From positions 1-64,000 of the forward strand of contig NZ_CP120373.1 in NCBI RefSeq assembly GCF_029892065.1: 64,000 nucleotides of DNA. The letters are read 5' to 3'. Each line of letters opens with the position of its first letter. Position 1 is the first letter of the stretch. Source of the DNA: Sinorhizobium garamanticum. Its GTDB lineage: Bacteria; Pseudomonadota; Alphaproteobacteria; Rhizobiales; Rhizobiaceae. The notes under the pieces are model-generated. The model saw nothing but the letters and a program-made list of their open reading frames with translations, made no database searches and was not told where the DNA came from. Positions 47,401 to 57,878 of this stretch are shown here, piece by piece. The translations under genes were made by a program, and so were the position numbers.

Positions 47401-49704
47401 TCACTTTTCTTTCATTGCCGCCATCAATGCGGCGCCAAGCGCGCCCTGAGCGGGCGGTTGCGATCGCGGCTGACGCTCGGCTGCGTTGCGGGCGCCGCCA
47501 CCATTCGATGCCGATCCCCTCGCCTCTCGGCCCCTGTCTGCGCCGCCGTCCTTGCGCATCGAAAGCCCGATACGCTTGCGGGCAACGTCGACTTCGGTGA
47601 CACGCACCTGCACGACGTCGCCCGCCTTCACGACCTCATGCGGATCCTTGATGAAGCGGTCGGCCAGTTGCGACACATGGACAAGGCCATCCTGATGTAC
47701 GCCGATGTCGACGAATGCACCGAAGGCGGCGACATTCGTGACGGTACCCTCGAGTTGCATCCCGACTTTCAGATCCTTGATGTCATCGACGCCCTCGGCA
47801 AAGGTCGCCGTCTTGAAGCTCGGGCGCGGATCGCGACCCGGTTTTTCCAGCTCCGCGAGAATATCCTTGACCGTCGGCAGGCCGAAACGCTCGTCGACAA
47901 AGGCACGCGGATCGAGTTTCTTCAGAGCAGCGCTGTCGCCCATCAGCGACCGGACGTCGCGACCGCAAGCGGCGACGATCTTTTTCGCGACCCCGTAGGC
48001 CTCCGGGTGCACCGAGGACGCATCGAGCGGCTCCGTTCCGTTCGGTATCCGCAGAAAGCCGGCACATTGCTCAAAGGTGCGGGCACCAAGACGCGGTACC
48101 TTCAAAAGTTGCTGACGACTGGAAAAGGGCCCGGTCGCGTCACGGTGCGCGACGATCGCTTCCGCAGAGGATTTGCCGAGACCAGATACGCGCGCCAGCA
48201 GCGATGCCGAAGCGGTGTTGAGATCGACGCCGACGGCGTTCACCGCATCTTCGACGACCGCGTCGAGCGAGCGGCTGAGCTTCGACTGGTCGACATCGTG
48301 CTGGTATTGACCGACGCCGATCGATTTCGGCTCGATCTTGACGAGCTCGGCGAGCGGATCCTGCAATCTCCGGGCGATCGAAACGGCACCGCGTAGCGAG
48401 ACGTCGAGCGTGGGAAATTCGGCTGCCGCGGTCTCGGACGCGGAATATACCGATGCCCCAGCCTCGGAGACGATGACCTTTGTGGGTTTCGGCGCCGGGA
48501 GCTGCTGAAGCATGTCGGCCACAAGCTTCTCGGTCTCACGGCTGCCGGTGCCGTTGCCGATGGCAACCAGTTCGACCTTGTGCTTGCGGATGAGCGACGC
48601 GAGCTCCGCCTGCGTGCCGCGAATGTCGTTCTTCGGCGGAAACGGATAAACCGTTGTCGTGTCGAGCAACTTGCCGGTGCCGTCGACAACCGCGACCTTG
48701 ACCCCGGTGCGGATGCCCGGATCAAGGCCCATCGTCGCGCGCGAGCCGGCAGGCGCGGCAAGCAGCAGATCCTTGAGATTGCGCGCGAAGACGCGGATTG
48801 CCTCTTCTTCCGCCCGTTCCCGTAACTCACGCATCAGGTCCAGCGAGAGCGACATGGAAAGCTTGACGCGCCAGGTCCAGCCGATCACGTCCGCGAGCCA
48901 CTTGTCGCCGGGCAGGTGCGCGCCGACATTGTAGGCGGCCGCGATCATGCGCTCGACCGGTTTCATCGGCGACACGTCGTCCTGGTCAATGACGATATCG
49001 ACGGAGAGGATCTCCTCGTTCCAGCCGCGCAACATCGCAAGCGCCCGATGGCCGGGTGCCGTCGCCCAGCGTTCGGAATGGTCGAAATAGTCCGAGAATT
49101 TCGCACCCGCTTCCTGTTTGCCGTCGACCACTCTGGCGCGCAGGTAGGCCGCATCCTTCATGTAATTGCGCAGACGCCCCAAAAGGTCGGCATTTTCAGT
49201 CATGCCTTCGGCAATGATGTCGCGTGCGCCGTCGAGCGCCGCCTTGATGTCCGTTACGTCGGCCGACAGGAACGCGCCAGCGCGGTCAGACGCTGCGACC
49301 GACCGATCGGCAAGAATCGCCTCCGCCAGTGGTCCAAGGCCCCGCTCCCGGGCAATTTCGGCCTTGGTTCTCCGCTTCGGCTTATAGGGCAAATAGATGT
49401 CTTCAAGCTCCGCCTTTGTGACGGCAGCCGCAATCTTGGCTTCGAGCTCGCCGGTGAGCTTGTCCTGGCCGCGGATCGATTCGAGGATCGAGTTCCGACG
49501 CGCCGCGAGTTCACGCAGATAAGTGAGCCGTTCCGAAAGCACGCGCAACTGCGTATCGTCGAGGCCGCCGGTGACCTCCTTGCGATAGCGGGCAATGAAA
49601 GGCACCGTTGCTCCCCCGTCGAGCAGGTCGACGGCAGCGGCAACCTGGGCGGCGCTTGCCTTGATCTCGCTGGCGATGATGGCGGCAATGGGCTTCGCGG
49701 TCAT
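47401..49704 (-). CDS. tex: Tex family S1 RNA-binding transcription accessory protein
   Basis: A 767-residue Tex protein, a conserved cytoplasmic factor that binds nucleic acids and affects transcription. Domain order: helical N-terminus, YqgF-like nuclease-fold domain ([18 protein letters not shown]), helix-hairpin-helix motifs ([23 protein letters not shown] region, cited in part) and a C-terminal S1 domain ([16 protein letters not shown]). The tail is Gly/Arg-rich. Normal length. Probably monocistronic. The 246 bases between it and the preceding gene hold no convincing gene. Confidence 0.94.
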   Translation of the reverse strand: MTAKPIAAIIASEIKASAAQVAAAVDLLDGGATVPFIARYRKEVTGGLDDTQLRVLSERLTYLRELAARRNSILESIRGQDKLTGELEAKIAAAVTKAELEDIYLPYKPKRRTKAEIARERGLGPLAEAILADRSVAASDRAGAFLSADVTDIKAALDGARDIIAEGMTENADLLGRLRNYMKDAAYLRARVVDGKQEAGAKFSDYFDHSERWATAPGHRALAMLRGWNEEILSVDIVIDQDDVSPMKPVERMIAAAYNVGAHLPGDKWLADVIGWTWRVKLSMSLSLDLMRELRERAEEEAIRVFARNLKDLLLAAPAGSRATMGLDPGIRTGVKVAVVDGTGKLLDTTTVYPFPPKNDIRGTQAELASLIRKHKVELVAIGNGTGSRETEKLVADMLQQLPAPKPTKVIVSEAGASVYSASETAAAEFPTLDVSLRGAVSIARRLQDPLAELVKIEPKSIGVGQYQHDVDQSKLSRSLDAVVEDAVNAVGVDLNTASASLLARVSGLGKSSAEAIVAHRDATGPFSSRQQLLKVPRLGARTFEQCAGFLRIPNGTEPLDASSVHPEAYGVAKKIVAACGRDVRSLMGDSAALKKLDPRAFVDERFGLPTVKDILAELEKPGRDPRPSFKTATFAEGVDDIKDLKVGMQLEGTVTNVAAFGAFVDIGVHQDGLVHVSQLADRFIKDPHEVVKAGDVVQVRVTEVDVARKRIGLSMRKDGGADRGREARGSASNGGGARNAAERQPRSQPPAQGALGAALMAAMKEK

Positions 49705-49848
49705 TCTGCGTTCCGTATTCTGTTTCCGTGCGGACCATACTGGCGCAGACCATCAAGGCCAAGTGAAGGCCGATGCTATCGCGGCCGAACTCCACAGAAG
49801 ATGGCAGAGGATGCCTGCCGCTTCACTCAGCGGAAGCGCCGGGCTTTC

Positions 49849-49876
49849 CCCCTTCTCCAGCCTGGAGGAGAAGGGG
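49849..49876. repeat. C-rich/G-rich hairpin upstream of tex
   Basis: CCCCTTCTCC and GGAGAAGGGG pair around an 8-base loop. It resembles the hairpin at 8211-8238 and probably belongs to the same kind of mosaic repeat. It could also serve cfa, whose stop is 33 bases away to the right and reads in this direction. Confidence 0.5.
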
Positions 49877-49908
49877 CAGCAGGATCAGGGGTGGTTCCTA
49901 TGCCGGCT

Positions 49909-51165
49909 CTAGACCGCAACCAGTTCCAATCGCCGACGCGTTCTCTCGAATTCGAGCAGTTCGCGCTCCTTTTGAGCGATATAGTCCCGCGATACCGGCA
50001 CCGATCCCAACGATGGCGAAAGCTGCAGCTGGAAGACGAAGTGCTTGTCGTAGAGAAAGGCGGTTTCCGAGGCCGCGAGATAGAATTCCCACATCCGGAA
50101 GAAGCGTTCGTCGTAGAGCCTGACCGCCTCCTCCCGTTTCGCCACGAAGCGCTCACGCCAGGCCCTTAGTGTCCAGGCATAGTGCATCGGCAGAATCTCG
50201 ATATCCTTGACGAGCAGCCGAGTGCTCTCGACGGGCGGCAGCACTTCGGAGAGCGCCGGGATGTAGCCGCCGGGGAAGATGTATTTCTCGATCCACGGAT
50301 TGGTGGCCCAGGGCTTGTAGATTTGGCCGATGGAGTGAAGCAGCATCACCCCTTCGGGCGTCAGCAGCTCTTTCATCTTACGGAAAAAGTTGCCGTAGTT
50401 GCCGATGCCCACGTGCTCGAACATGCCGACGGAAACGATGCGGTCGAACTGCCGCCCCTGCATCGTACGGTAGTCCTGCAGCTCGAAGCGCACGCGATCC
50501 GCGAGCCCGCGCCGCTCCGCTCGTTCGCGCGAGACCTTCAGTTGCTCCTCGCTGAGCGTGATGCCGGTGACTTCGACGTCGGACGCTTCGGCAAGATACA
50601 TCGCCATGCCGCCCCAGCCGGAACCGACTTCGAGCACCTTCTGGCCGGGCTCGAGCAAGAGCTTCGCCGCGATGTGCCGCTTCTTGGCGCGCTGCGCCTC
50701 GTCGAGCGAAATTCCCGGCGGATGGAAATAGGCGCAGGAATATTGCCAATCCTCATCGAGGAAGAGATTGAAGAGCTTCCCGTCGAGATCATAGTGGTGC
50801 GCGACATTGTAGCGATTGCGGTTGACGGGGAGCCGGCTCTTCAGCTGCTGACGCAGCACATGCAGCAGCGCCACGATCGAATTTCGGAAGGTCGCAGCGT
50901 TTCCGAGATCGTTGCTCTTGACGATGGACAGCACGTCGAAAATATCGCCTTCCTCGACGAGGACGCGACCGTCCATGTACATTTCACCGAACTTGAGACC
51001 GGGGTCCCGTACGATGGCTTTTTCAGCCTCGGCATCGGCGATCCGTATGGTGGCGGGTTTGCCCCTGCCATCCCCGAGGACGACCTCTTCGCCCGATGAG
51101 AAAACAACCGTCAGTTTGCCCTTTTGGACAAGACGGCGGAGCATGTTCAATAATCCCGCATTCAT
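49909..51165 (-). CDS. cfa: Cyclopropane-fatty-acyl-phospholipid synthase
   Basis: Cfa methylates unsaturated acyl chains of membrane phospholipids using S-adenosylmethionine. The 418-residue protein has the SAM motif VLEVGSGWGGMAMYLAE, the upstream YSCAYF loop and the C-terminal HYAWTLRAWRERF region. GAGG lies before the ATG. Rhizobia usually have two cfa genes; which this is cannot be told. A stationary-phase or acid-inducible role is typical of the family. Confidence 0.93.
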   Translation of the reverse strand: MNAGLLNMLRRLVQKGKLTVVFSSGEEVVLGDGRGKPATIRIADAEAEKAIVRDPGLKFGEMYMDGRVLVEEGDIFDVLSIVKSNDLGNAATFRNSIVALLHVLRQQLKSRLPVNRNRYNVAHHYDLDGKLFNLFLDEDWQYSCAYFHPPGISLDEAQRAKKRHIAAKLLLEPGQKVLEVGSGWGGMAMYLAEASDVEVTGITLSEEQLKVSRERAERRGLADRVRFELQDYRTMQGRQFDRIVSVGMFEHVGIGNYGNFFRKMKELLTPEGVMLLHSIGQIYKPWATNPWIEKYIFPGGYIPALSEVLPPVESTRLLVKDIEILPMHYAWTLRAWRERFVAKREEAVRLYDERFFRMWEFYLAASETAFLYDKHFVFQLQLSPSLGSVPVSRDYIAQKERELLEFERTRRRLELVAV

Positions 51166-51535
51166 ATCCTACCTCAGCATCAGACCTACACGGACATAAC
51201 GTTCTTCCGCATAGGAGATGCTCGGGCGGTTCGATCGGCTTTTGGAGGATTGCGCGCCGGCATGCACTTCAAGAGACGGCGCCGACGCATCCTGAAAAGC
51301 GAGAACCGACTTGGCAGCAGCCCCACGGCTTCCGGCTGGCAGGCACCGCAAGGTCGCCGCGCACCGGGAATTTCGTCAGGCTGGCCCACCGGGCTCCTAT
51401 CCATCAGAACTTCCATTAACTTAGCGGCGTTCCACAGTTTATCAATGGGGCTCTCTGTGGCCCCTCAAAGATCTGCTTCCTTAGTAAATTCGAAGAAAGG
51501 CGAACTGTCCGCTGCGCGTATGTCACCCATCCGCT
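51166..51535. other. Gene-free region between cfa and hydroquinone reductase
   Basis: 370 bases with no convincing gene. It must hold the cfa promoter. The only structure noted is a weak 5-bp GGGGC/GCCCC stem at 51447-51464, without a T tract. Confidence 0.4.
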
Positions 51536-52534
51536 TTACCTGCCGAACACGCCGAGGCCGCGAAGACGATTGCGATCGTGCGGGCGGTCGAAATCAAGCA
51601 CCGGTCCCGCCGGAACGATTCCGGTCGGATTGACATGGCGGATGCCGTAGTAGCCACGTTTGATGTGATCGATGCGCACAGACTCGCGGATGCCCGGCCA
51701 TTGATAGATTTCGCGCATATAGTTCGACAGCGACGGGTAGTCCTCGATCCGGCGGATGTTGCACTTGAAGACGCCGTGATAGGCAACATCGAAACGGATC
51801 AAGGTGACGAAGAGCCGGATATCGGCCTCGGTGAGATAGGCGCCGGCGAGATATCGATTTGCAGCAAGATGCCGCTCGAGTTCGTCGAGCATGTCGAATA
51901 GGCTGAAAACCGCCTCGTCATAGGCTGCCTGCGTCTTGGCAAAACCGGCGCGATAGACGCCATTGTTGACGCGGGCATAGATCGGCTCGTTCCAACGATC
52001 GATCTCCGCATGGAGGGCGGCGGGATAGAAATCCAGCCGATTGCCGGTCAGATGGTCGAATGCCGAATTGAGGATGCGAATAATGTCGGCCGATTCGTTG
52101 TTGACGATGCGGCCTTCCTTCATGTCCCACAGCACCGGTACCGACACCTTGCCGGTATAGTGCGGATCGCTCGCCGTGTAGAGCTGATGATGGTATCGAA
52201 TCTCCCCAACACGCACGCCGGCGTCGACAGGCTGGCCATAGGTCCAGCCATCTTCATCCAGAACGGGTTCGGCGACCGTCACGCCAACTATGGCTTCGAG
52301 GCCTTTGAGGTTGCGCATGGCGATCGTGCGTGAAGCCCAGGGACACGGGTAAGCGACGAACAGCCGGTACCGCCCTGTTTCCGCGGGCAGCGCCGGTTGC
52401 CCATCTGGGCCCGACCGTCCGTCGGGCGTGACCCAGCTGTGGAACCGGGTCGGTTCACGATGGAAGGCACCGTCCTTCATCTCGCTCGCGGCGACGTCAC
52501 CCTTGACCCATTTTCCATCGACGAGCTGCGGCAT
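51536..52534 (-). CDS. Glutathionyl-hydroquinone reductase (GST family)
   Basis: A 332-residue member of the Xi-class glutathione transferases (YqjG/PcpF type), which reduce glutathionyl-hydroquinones. The nucleophile is Cys64 in YPCPWASRT, in a thioredoxin-like N-terminal domain, and the C-terminal helical domain contains KTQAAYDEAVFSLFDMLDEL and LIRFDVAYHGVFKCN. AGGAGG lies 6 bases before the ATG. Standalone gene. Confidence 0.92.
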   Translation of the reverse strand: MPQLVDGKWVKGDVAASEMKDGAFHREPTRFHSWVTPDGRSGPDGQPALPAETGRYRLFVAYPCPWASRTIAMRNLKGLEAIVGVTVAEPVLDEDGWTYGQPVDAGVRVGEIRYHHQLYTASDPHYTGKVSVPVLWDMKEGRIVNNESADIIRILNSAFDHLTGNRLDFYPAALHAEIDRWNEPIYARVNNGVYRAGFAKTQAAYDEAVFSLFDMLDELERHLAANRYLAGAYLTEADIRLFVTLIRFDVAYHGVFKCNIRRIEDYPSLSNYMREIYQWPGIRESVRIDHIKRGYYGIRHVNPTGIVPAGPVLDFDRPHDRNRLRGLGVFGR

Positions 52535-52705
52535 TTGAGTCCTCCTGCAGGCGTTGCCTAAACCGGCACCGATGGCTTAGGTTCCACAGGGTTGATTTCC
52601 GGTCAATTGCGCGCGGAGGTGACAGATCGTTCGCAATCCGTGCCTGCGTTCGCATCATCCTCAGGCCCCATTGCCGGGTGAAGCGGCGTCAGAGGAGAAG
52701 TCACG

Positions 52706-53704
52706 ATGAAGAAGCTCATCGTTGCGGTGTTTGCCATTGTTGCCGCCCTCTGGTTTCTAAATACATCCATGCTCGTGACGCCGCCGTCCGGCGCGGTGAA
52801 AATCCTTGCGCATCGCGGCATTCATCAGGTGTTCAAACCGGACGGCGTTGAAAACGATACATGCACGGCCGAGCGGATCGAGCCGCCACGCCACGCCTAT
52901 CTCGAAAACACGATCGCCTCCATGCAAGCGGCTATGGACAGCGGCGCGGAGGTGGTGGAACTCGATGTTCACCTCACTCCCGATCGCGAGTTTGCTGTGT
53001 TTCACGACTGGACGCTCGACTGCCGCACGGATGGAACGGGCGTGACCGAGCAAACGCCGATGTCGAAACTGAAGACGCTCGACATCGGCTACGGCTACAC
53101 CGCCGACGGCGGCAAGAGCTTTCCCTTCCGCGGCCGCGCGCAAGGCCAGATGCCGACCTTGACGGAAGTATTCAACGCCCTGCCCCAGGGCCGTTTCCTC
53201 ATCAATTTCAAGAGCGAGCGGCGGGCGGAAGGCGCGACATTGGCGGTCCTGCTGCGCGCCCATCCCGAATGGCGGAAATCCGTCTTCGGCGTCTATGGCG
53301 GCAGCGCGCCGACGCAAGAAACCCTGCGGCTGGTTCCTGGCTTGCGCGGCTATGACAAGCAAACCACGCTTGCCTGCCTTGGCCGCTATGCCGCCTACGG
53401 ATGGACCGGCATCGTACCGGAAGCCTGCCGCGATACACTTGTCGCCGTGCCGGCCAACTACGCGCCGTTCCTTTGGGGCTGGCCCGACCGCTTTGCCGCG
53501 CGCATGAGAGACGCCGGAAGTGAGGTCATCCTTCTCGGGCGCTATGGTGGCGGCGATTTTACCTCTGGCATCGACAGTGCCGACGACTTGACGCTCGTAC
53601 CCAAGAATTTCGCCGGCTACGTCTGGACCAACCGGGCGGAGACGATTGCCCCGCTTCTCGGCAAACGGATGGCGGCCACGAACCACCAAGCCAACAACGA
53701 ATAG
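52706..53704 (+). CDS. Glycerophosphodiester phosphodiesterase family protein
   Basis: A 332-residue protein with an N-terminal membrane anchor or signal (residues 3-22) and the GDPD signatures: AHRG (35-38), ENT (67-69), VELDVHLT and FHDWTLDCRTDGTG. GDPDs split glycerophosphodiesters to glycerol-3-phosphate and an alcohol. A Cys-containing insert (NDTCTAERIEPPR) follows the first motif. GAGGAGAAG lies before the ATG. No PHO box was seen. Confidence 0.88.
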   Translation: MKKLIVAVFAIVAALWFLNTSMLVTPPSGAVKILAHRGIHQVFKPDGVENDTCTAERIEPPRHAYLENTIASMQAAMDSGAEVVELDVHLTPDREFAVFHDWTLDCRTDGTGVTEQTPMSKLKTLDIGYGYTADGGKSFPFRGRAQGQMPTLTEVFNALPQGRFLINFKSERRAEGATLAVLLRAHPEWRKSVFGVYGGSAPTQETLRLVPGLRGYDKQTTLACLGRYAAYGWTGIVPEACRDTLVAVPANYAPFLWGWPDRFAARMRDAGSEVILLGRYGGGDFTSGIDSADDLTLVPKNFAGYVWTNRAETIAPLLGKRMAATNHQANNE

Positions 53705-53713
53705 CCGCAGCCT

Positions 53714-53807
53714 CCTGCACGTTCCTCAGATCGTACTCGATTTAAGGATAAAAACATGCAGCAATTCAAAGTATTACAGCGTTCTGATAAGAGGCGCGGC
53801 GCTGTAA
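53714..53807. repeat. RIME-like palindromic repeat, degenerate copy 5
   Basis: CCTGCACGTTCCTCAGATCG, then CGATTTAAGGATAAAAACATG and GCAATTCAAAGTATTACAGCG, ending GGCGCTGTAA. The same order as copies 2 and 4 but with mismatches and a worn second palindrome. It lies between the convergent GDPD and era genes. Confidence 0.75.
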
Positions 53808-53814
53808 TCAGCGG

Positions 53815-54744
53815 TCATCGCGGGAATTCGAGCCCCATCTCGCGGAAGCGCTCCGGATCGTCGCCCCAGTTCTCGCGCACTTTTACGAACAGAAAAAGGT
53901 GCACGGGTTGCTCGAGGATTTCAGAGATTTCCTTGCGCGCGGCGGTCGAGATCGCCTTGATCGCCTCTCCTCCCTTGCCGAGCGCGATCTTCTTCTGGCT
54001 ATCGCGCTCGACATAGATCACCTGCTCGATGCGCACGGAACCGTCCTTGCGCTCCTCCCATCTCTCCGTCTCGACGTGGGAGGCATAGGGGAGCTCCTGA
54101 TGCAGCCGGAGGAACAGTTTCTCGCGGGTGATCTCGGCGGCAAGCTGGCGCATCGGAAGATCCGAAATCTGATCCTCCGGGTAGTACCAGGGGCCTTCCG
54201 GCAGCGCCTTCGCAAGATAATCCATGACATCGTCACAACCGGAGCCGGAAAGCGCCGAGATCATGAAAGTGCGTTCGAACTTGACCACTTCGTTTGCGGC
54301 AGCCGCAAGCTTGAGCAAATCTTCCGGGCGAACCTGATCGATCTTGTTGAGCAACAGGATCTTCGGCTGATGCACTTCCTTCAGGCCTTCGAGGATCGCC
54401 TCCGCGTCGCCCTTCAATCCGCGTTCGCTGTCGATCAGTAGCGTGATCACATCGGCATCCTTGGCACCACCCCAGGCGGTCGTCACCATGGCGCGGTCGA
54501 GCCTGCGCCGCGGCTTGAAGATGCCGGGCGTATCCATGAAGACAATCTGCGCGTTGTCATGGATCGCGATGCCGCGCACGATGGCGCGCGTCGTCTGCAC
54601 CTTGTGACTGACGATCGATACCTTCGCACCGACGAGGCGGTTGACGAGCGTCGATTTACCGGCATTGGTGGCGCCGATCAGCGCCACGAAACCCGAGCGG
54701 GTCGGCGCGCCGGTGGCGGCCGTATCATGTTCAATATTCGTCAT
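53815..54744 (-). CDS. era: GTPase Era
   Basis: An essential GTPase that binds 16S rRNA and assists 30S assembly. The 309-residue protein has G1 GATNAGKST (24-32), DTPGIF, LLNKID and a C-terminal KH domain (EISEILEQPVHLFLFVKVRENW, cited in part). The ATG at 54744 lies 8 bases after the rnc stop; a start at 54780 inside rnc would add 12 residues. Last gene of the acpS-lepB-rnc-era operon. Confidence 0.95.
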   Translation of the reverse strand: MTNIEHDTAATGAPTRSGFVALIGATNAGKSTLVNRLVGAKVSIVSHKVQTTRAIVRGIAIHDNAQIVFMDTPGIFKPRRRLDRAMVTTAWGGAKDADVITLLIDSERGLKGDAEAILEGLKEVHQPKILLLNKIDQVRPEDLLKLAAAANEVVKFERTFMISALSGSGCDDVMDYLAKALPEGPWYYPEDQISDLPMRQLAAEITREKLFLRLHQELPYASHVETERWEERKDGSVRIEQVIYVERDSQKKIALGKGGEAIKAISTAARKEISEILEQPVHLFLFVKVRENWGDDPERFREMGLEFPR

Positions 54745-54752
54745 AGCTTCCG

Positions 54753-55469
54753 TCAATTTCCAGCAGATTTCTGCTGCCAAACCCCTTCACGCTCCAACAA
54801 TCGTGTCGCGGCAACCTGTTCGGCGCCGCGTTTGGAGCGATCGGTTCCCGTCTCCGGTTGAAGGCCCGCAACCTCGACCGTCACTGTGAAGCGCGGGTCG
54901 TGATCGGGGCCAGAGCGATCATCCGTCCTGTATTTCGGCGCAACCCCGAATTTGGCGTGCGCCCATTCCTGCAATTCGGTCTTCGCATCGCGACGGGCTC
55001 CGTCGGCGCTGGCCGCCCGGTCCGTCCAGTGAAGCAGCACGAAGCGGCGCGCCGCCTCCAGACCGCCGTCGAGATAGATGGCGGCGATCAGCGACTCTAC
55101 CACATCGGCGCGCACATTCATCATGTGCTTGCCGGTGATCTTTTTCACGTCCGAACCGGTGCGAATGAACTCGTGCAGCGACAGATCGTCGGCGACCTTC
55201 GCGCAGCTTTCGGCGCTGACCAGTTGGTTCAGTCGGACGGAAAGTTCACCCTCGTTCGCATCGCGAAAAGTCTGAAACAGCAGTTCGGCAACGCACAGGC
55301 CGAGGACCCGATCCCCCAGGAATTCGAGACGTTGGTAGTTGCTGCCCTTGGCGCTGCGGGCACTGGAATGCGTCAGCGCCCGGTCCAGACGTTCCTTCTC
55401 GGAGAACTGATAACCGATCACGGCCTCGAGCCTCGCCCGATCCTCCGCGCTCAGCGATCGCCCCTTCAT
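54753..55469 (-). CDS. rnc: Ribonuclease III
   Basis: Cleaves double-stranded RNA in rRNA and mRNA processing. The 238-residue protein has the signature RLEFLGDRVLGL with its catalytic Glu and Asp, a later ADVVESLIAAIYLDGG and a C-terminal dsRNA-binding domain. The ATG shares its A with the lepB stop (TGATG), so translation is coupled. Confidence 0.95.
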   Translation of the reverse strand: MKGRSLSAEDRARLEAVIGYQFSEKERLDRALTHSSARSAKGSNYQRLEFLGDRVLGLCVAELLFQTFRDANEGELSVRLNQLVSAESCAKVADDLSLHEFIRTGSDVKKITGKHMMNVRADVVESLIAAIYLDGGLEAARRFVLLHWTDRAASADGARRDAKTELQEWAHAKFGVAPKYRTDDRSGPDHDPRFTVTVEVAGLQPETGTDRSKRGAEQVAATRLLEREGVWQQKSAGN

Positions 55470-56233
55470 CAGTCGACCACCTTGAACAGGCGGTCATAAC
55501 GCAGGTTTGCCGGCCATTTCCAGACCTCGCGGAACGACGTGTCGTTGCCGAGCGAGAAGAAGATCAGGCTAGCCCGGCCCACCAGGTTCTCGGCCGGTAC
55601 GAAGCCGACGTCGAAGCGGCTGTCGGCGGAATTGTCGCGGTTGTCGCCCATCATGAAATAGTGGCCGTCGGGGACGATGAACTCACGCGTGTTGTCGCCG
55701 CGCGAATCCGGAAACTGGTCGAGCGTGTCGTAGGAAACCCCGTCGTCCATCGTCTCACGGTAGACCGGCACATCGCCACCGGTGTCGTACTGGTCGTCGG
55801 CGCGGAATGCGCCGGCCGGAACGCGATCGACGGGCTTGTCGTTGACGTAGAGGATGCTGTTCCTCACCTGGATCCGGTCACCCGGGAGGCCGACGAGACG
55901 CTTGATGTAGTCGATGTCGGGATTCGGCGGAAAGCGGAAGACCACGATATCGCCGCGTTTTGGCTCGCTCGCGAAAATTCGCCCGTTAAAAAGGTCAGGC
56001 GAGAACGGCAGCGAGTACTTCGAATAGCCGTAGGCGAACTTGTTTACGAAAATGTAGTCGCCCACAAGCAGAGTCGGCATCATAGAACCCGACGGGATCG
56101 TAAAGGGCTGGAAGAAGACTGTTCGGATGACGACCGCCAAAAGCAGCGCCTGGATGATGACCTTGACATTCTCCCAGAGGCCGCTCTGCTTCGTTTCTGT
56201 CTTTTCTCGCACGCTGCTGTCTTCCTTTGTCAT
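55469..56233 (-). CDS. lepB: Signal peptidase I
   Basis: Removes signal peptides at the outer face of the inner membrane. The 254-residue protein has one N-terminal membrane segment (about 24-42), the catalytic Ser50 in PSGSMMPTLL and the Lys in DYIKRLVGLPGDR. The frame extends 18 codons upstream, but the ATG at 56233 gives a normal N-terminus; the Shine-Dalgarno is weak. It is separated from acpS by 126 bases, which may hold a promoter. Confidence 0.94.
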   Translation of the reverse strand: MTKEDSSVREKTETKQSGLWENVKVIIQALLLAVVIRTVFFQPFTIPSGSMMPTLLVGDYIFVNKFAYGYSKYSLPFSPDLFNGRIFASEPKRGDIVVFRFPPNPDIDYIKRLVGLPGDRIQVRNSILYVNDKPVDRVPAGAFRADDQYDTGGDVPVYRETMDDGVSYDTLDQFPDSRGDNTREFIVPDGHYFMMGDNRDNSADSRFDVGFVPAENLVGRASLIFFSLGNDTSFREVWKWPANLRYDRLFKVVD

Positions 56234-56359
56234 CCTGCTTCGGATGCCCGATACCTGCGCTTCAGGCTCCGTGCTGCGCGTCGCCACGCAATTCGATCGT
56301 ATATGTTGCCGGAACTCTGCGCTTCAAGCGACCGCCGGTCCGTCTTTCAGCAGAATGCT

Positions 56360-56779
56360 CTAAACCGTTCCCTCCACCGGGGCAACGGGCAGCGCCTCGA
56401 TAATCACGAAGGCTTGTGCGAGCGGGAAGTCGTCCGTGATCGTCAAGTGGATGGCAGCACGATGACCTGCGGGTAATATTTTCTGGAGCCGCTCGGCTGC
56501 GCCGCCGGTCAGTTGCATCGTCGGTTTCCCTCCGGGCATGTTGACGACGCCCATATCCTTCCAGAAGACCCCTTGAGCCAAGCCGGTGCCCAGTGCCTTC
56601 GAACAGGCCTCCTTGGCGGCGAAGCGCTTGGCATAGGAGGCGGCGCGGTTTTTGCGGCCGTCCGATTTTGCAATCTCTATGTCTGTGAAGCACCGATTGA
56701 CAAAGCGTTCGCCAAAACGCTCGAGCGAGTTCTCTATTCGGCGGATATCGATGAGATCGCTGCCGATGCCGATGATCAT
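56360..56779 (-). CDS. acpS: Holo-[acyl-carrier-protein] synthase
   Basis: Transfers phosphopantetheine from CoA to acyl carrier protein. The 139-residue protein has [13 protein letters not shown] with the Mg-binding Asp8 and [14 protein letters not shown] with the second ligand. It overlaps the DUF2062 stop by 4 bases (ATGA). Confidence 0.95.
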   Translation of the reverse strand: MIIGIGSDLIDIRRIENSLERFGERFVNRCFTDIEIAKSDGRKNRAASYAKRFAAKEACSKALGTGLAQGVFWKDMGVVNMPGGKPTMQLTGGAAERLQKILPAGHRAAIHLTITDDFPLAQAFVIIEALPVAPVEGTV

Positions 56780-57333
56780 GATGAGTGCCCGATCGTTTGG
56801 GAACGTGCGCGCCGACGCCGCTGTTGGAAAAAGCGCGCCGCCTGGTAGGCAAGCGGGTAGAAAACAAGCGCGCCGACGATGGCGAGCGGAAGTGAGCCGA
56901 TGAGCATCGGTTTGACGACCGGTCCCCAGAGTTCCGCGAGTTCCAGGCGCTCGACCATATCGCCGATCTCAGCGCCGCTGACGGCTGCGCCATCCTGCGG
57001 CCCCGTCAGCACCCTGCCGATTTCGTAGGATGCCGTCAGGATGATCGGAATAGTGACCGGATTGGCGAGCGCCGTCGTGATAGCGGCCGCAAGCAGATTG
57101 CCGGAAAAAATCGACGCGAGGGCAACTGCCAGGAAGATGTGAAGGCCGAAGAACGGCGTAAACGATGATGCGGCGCCGGCCGCAACCCCGACCGCGATCG
57201 AGTGCGGAGACGACGACAGGCGCAGAATGCGCAGGGCAACGTAACGCAGCCCGCGCGAAAGGCCCTTGCGCGGCCACAACAGCGCGCGAAGCCTTTCGGA
57301 AATCGTAACCGGTTTTCTGCGCCTGAATAACAT
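56776..57333 (-). CDS. DUF2062 membrane protein
   Basis: A 185-residue protein with a basic start (MLFRRRKP), a region with three hydrophobic segments containing [19 protein letters not shown] and [10 protein letters not shown], and a C-terminal helix. This is the DUF2062 family of unknown function, common in alphaproteobacteria. Starts at 57366 or 57372 are possible but the family usually begins at this methionine. First gene of the acpS operon, overlapping acpS by 4 bases. Confidence 0.82.
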   Translation of the reverse strand: MLFRRRKPVTISERLRALLWPRKGLSRGLRYVALRILRLSSSPHSIAVGVAAGAASSFTPFFGLHIFLAVALASIFSGNLLAAAITTALANPVTIPIILTASYEIGRVLTGPQDGAAVSGAEIGDMVERLELAELWGPVVKPMLIGSLPLAIVGALVFYPLAYQAARFFQQRRRRARSQTIGHSS

Positions 57334-57524
57334 TATGCCGTCATGATCGCGTGTCGAAGCGGCCATGGGCACGCCCCAAAGCGCCTCCGCCCCGTTGTGG
57401 GCCGCAAGATAGGCGTCATGTCTGTCACAGGCAAGTCACGTGCGGCGCCGCGGAAATTTGCAACGGAGCTATTCGCTTGACGCATAGCTTATTGCGAAGT
57501 GCGTCCTGAAGGCAGCGCAACAAA

Positions 57525-57677
57525 TCAGAAGCTGTTGCGGAACAGGCCACGATCGATCTGGCGCTGGCGGTATTCCAGGTCGATGCGATCGACGGAGCCG
57601 TTCAGATAGGCGACCTCACGCTCTTCAATGGTCGGAACGTGCAGGGCACGGGTAAGTTTCTTCAAGTGCTTGAACAT
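57525..57677 (-). CDS. DUF3563-like small protein
   Basis: A 50-residue basic peptide (MFKHLKKLTRALHVP, then AYLNGSVDRIDLEYR and ending LFRNSF). The AYLNGSVDRIDLEYRQRQ segment fits the DUF3563 family of short proteins of unknown function seen in rhizobia and other proteobacteria. GAGG lies about 7 bases before the ATG. Too short for routine gene callers. The 200 bases upstream, to bfd, and 190 downstream contain no other gene. Confidence 0.75.
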   Translation of the reverse strand: MFKHLKKLTRALHVPTIEEREVAYLNGSVDRIDLEYRQRQIDRGLFRNSF

Positions 57678-57878
57678 GGCAAACCTCTTCGTTTACCTCC
57701 CGAGCGAAAGATAGATTAGCGACCGCTGCACCACCAGCGTCAGGATGAGGCGGCAGCCATGCAGGAGACGCATAACATGCGACGTTCCATCCTGTTACGT
57801 GCCCATTCCGTGGGCAGATGCATAGAGAACATACGTTCGGGACTCGGCATCCCAATTGTTGCGCCGCCGCGGACCGGC

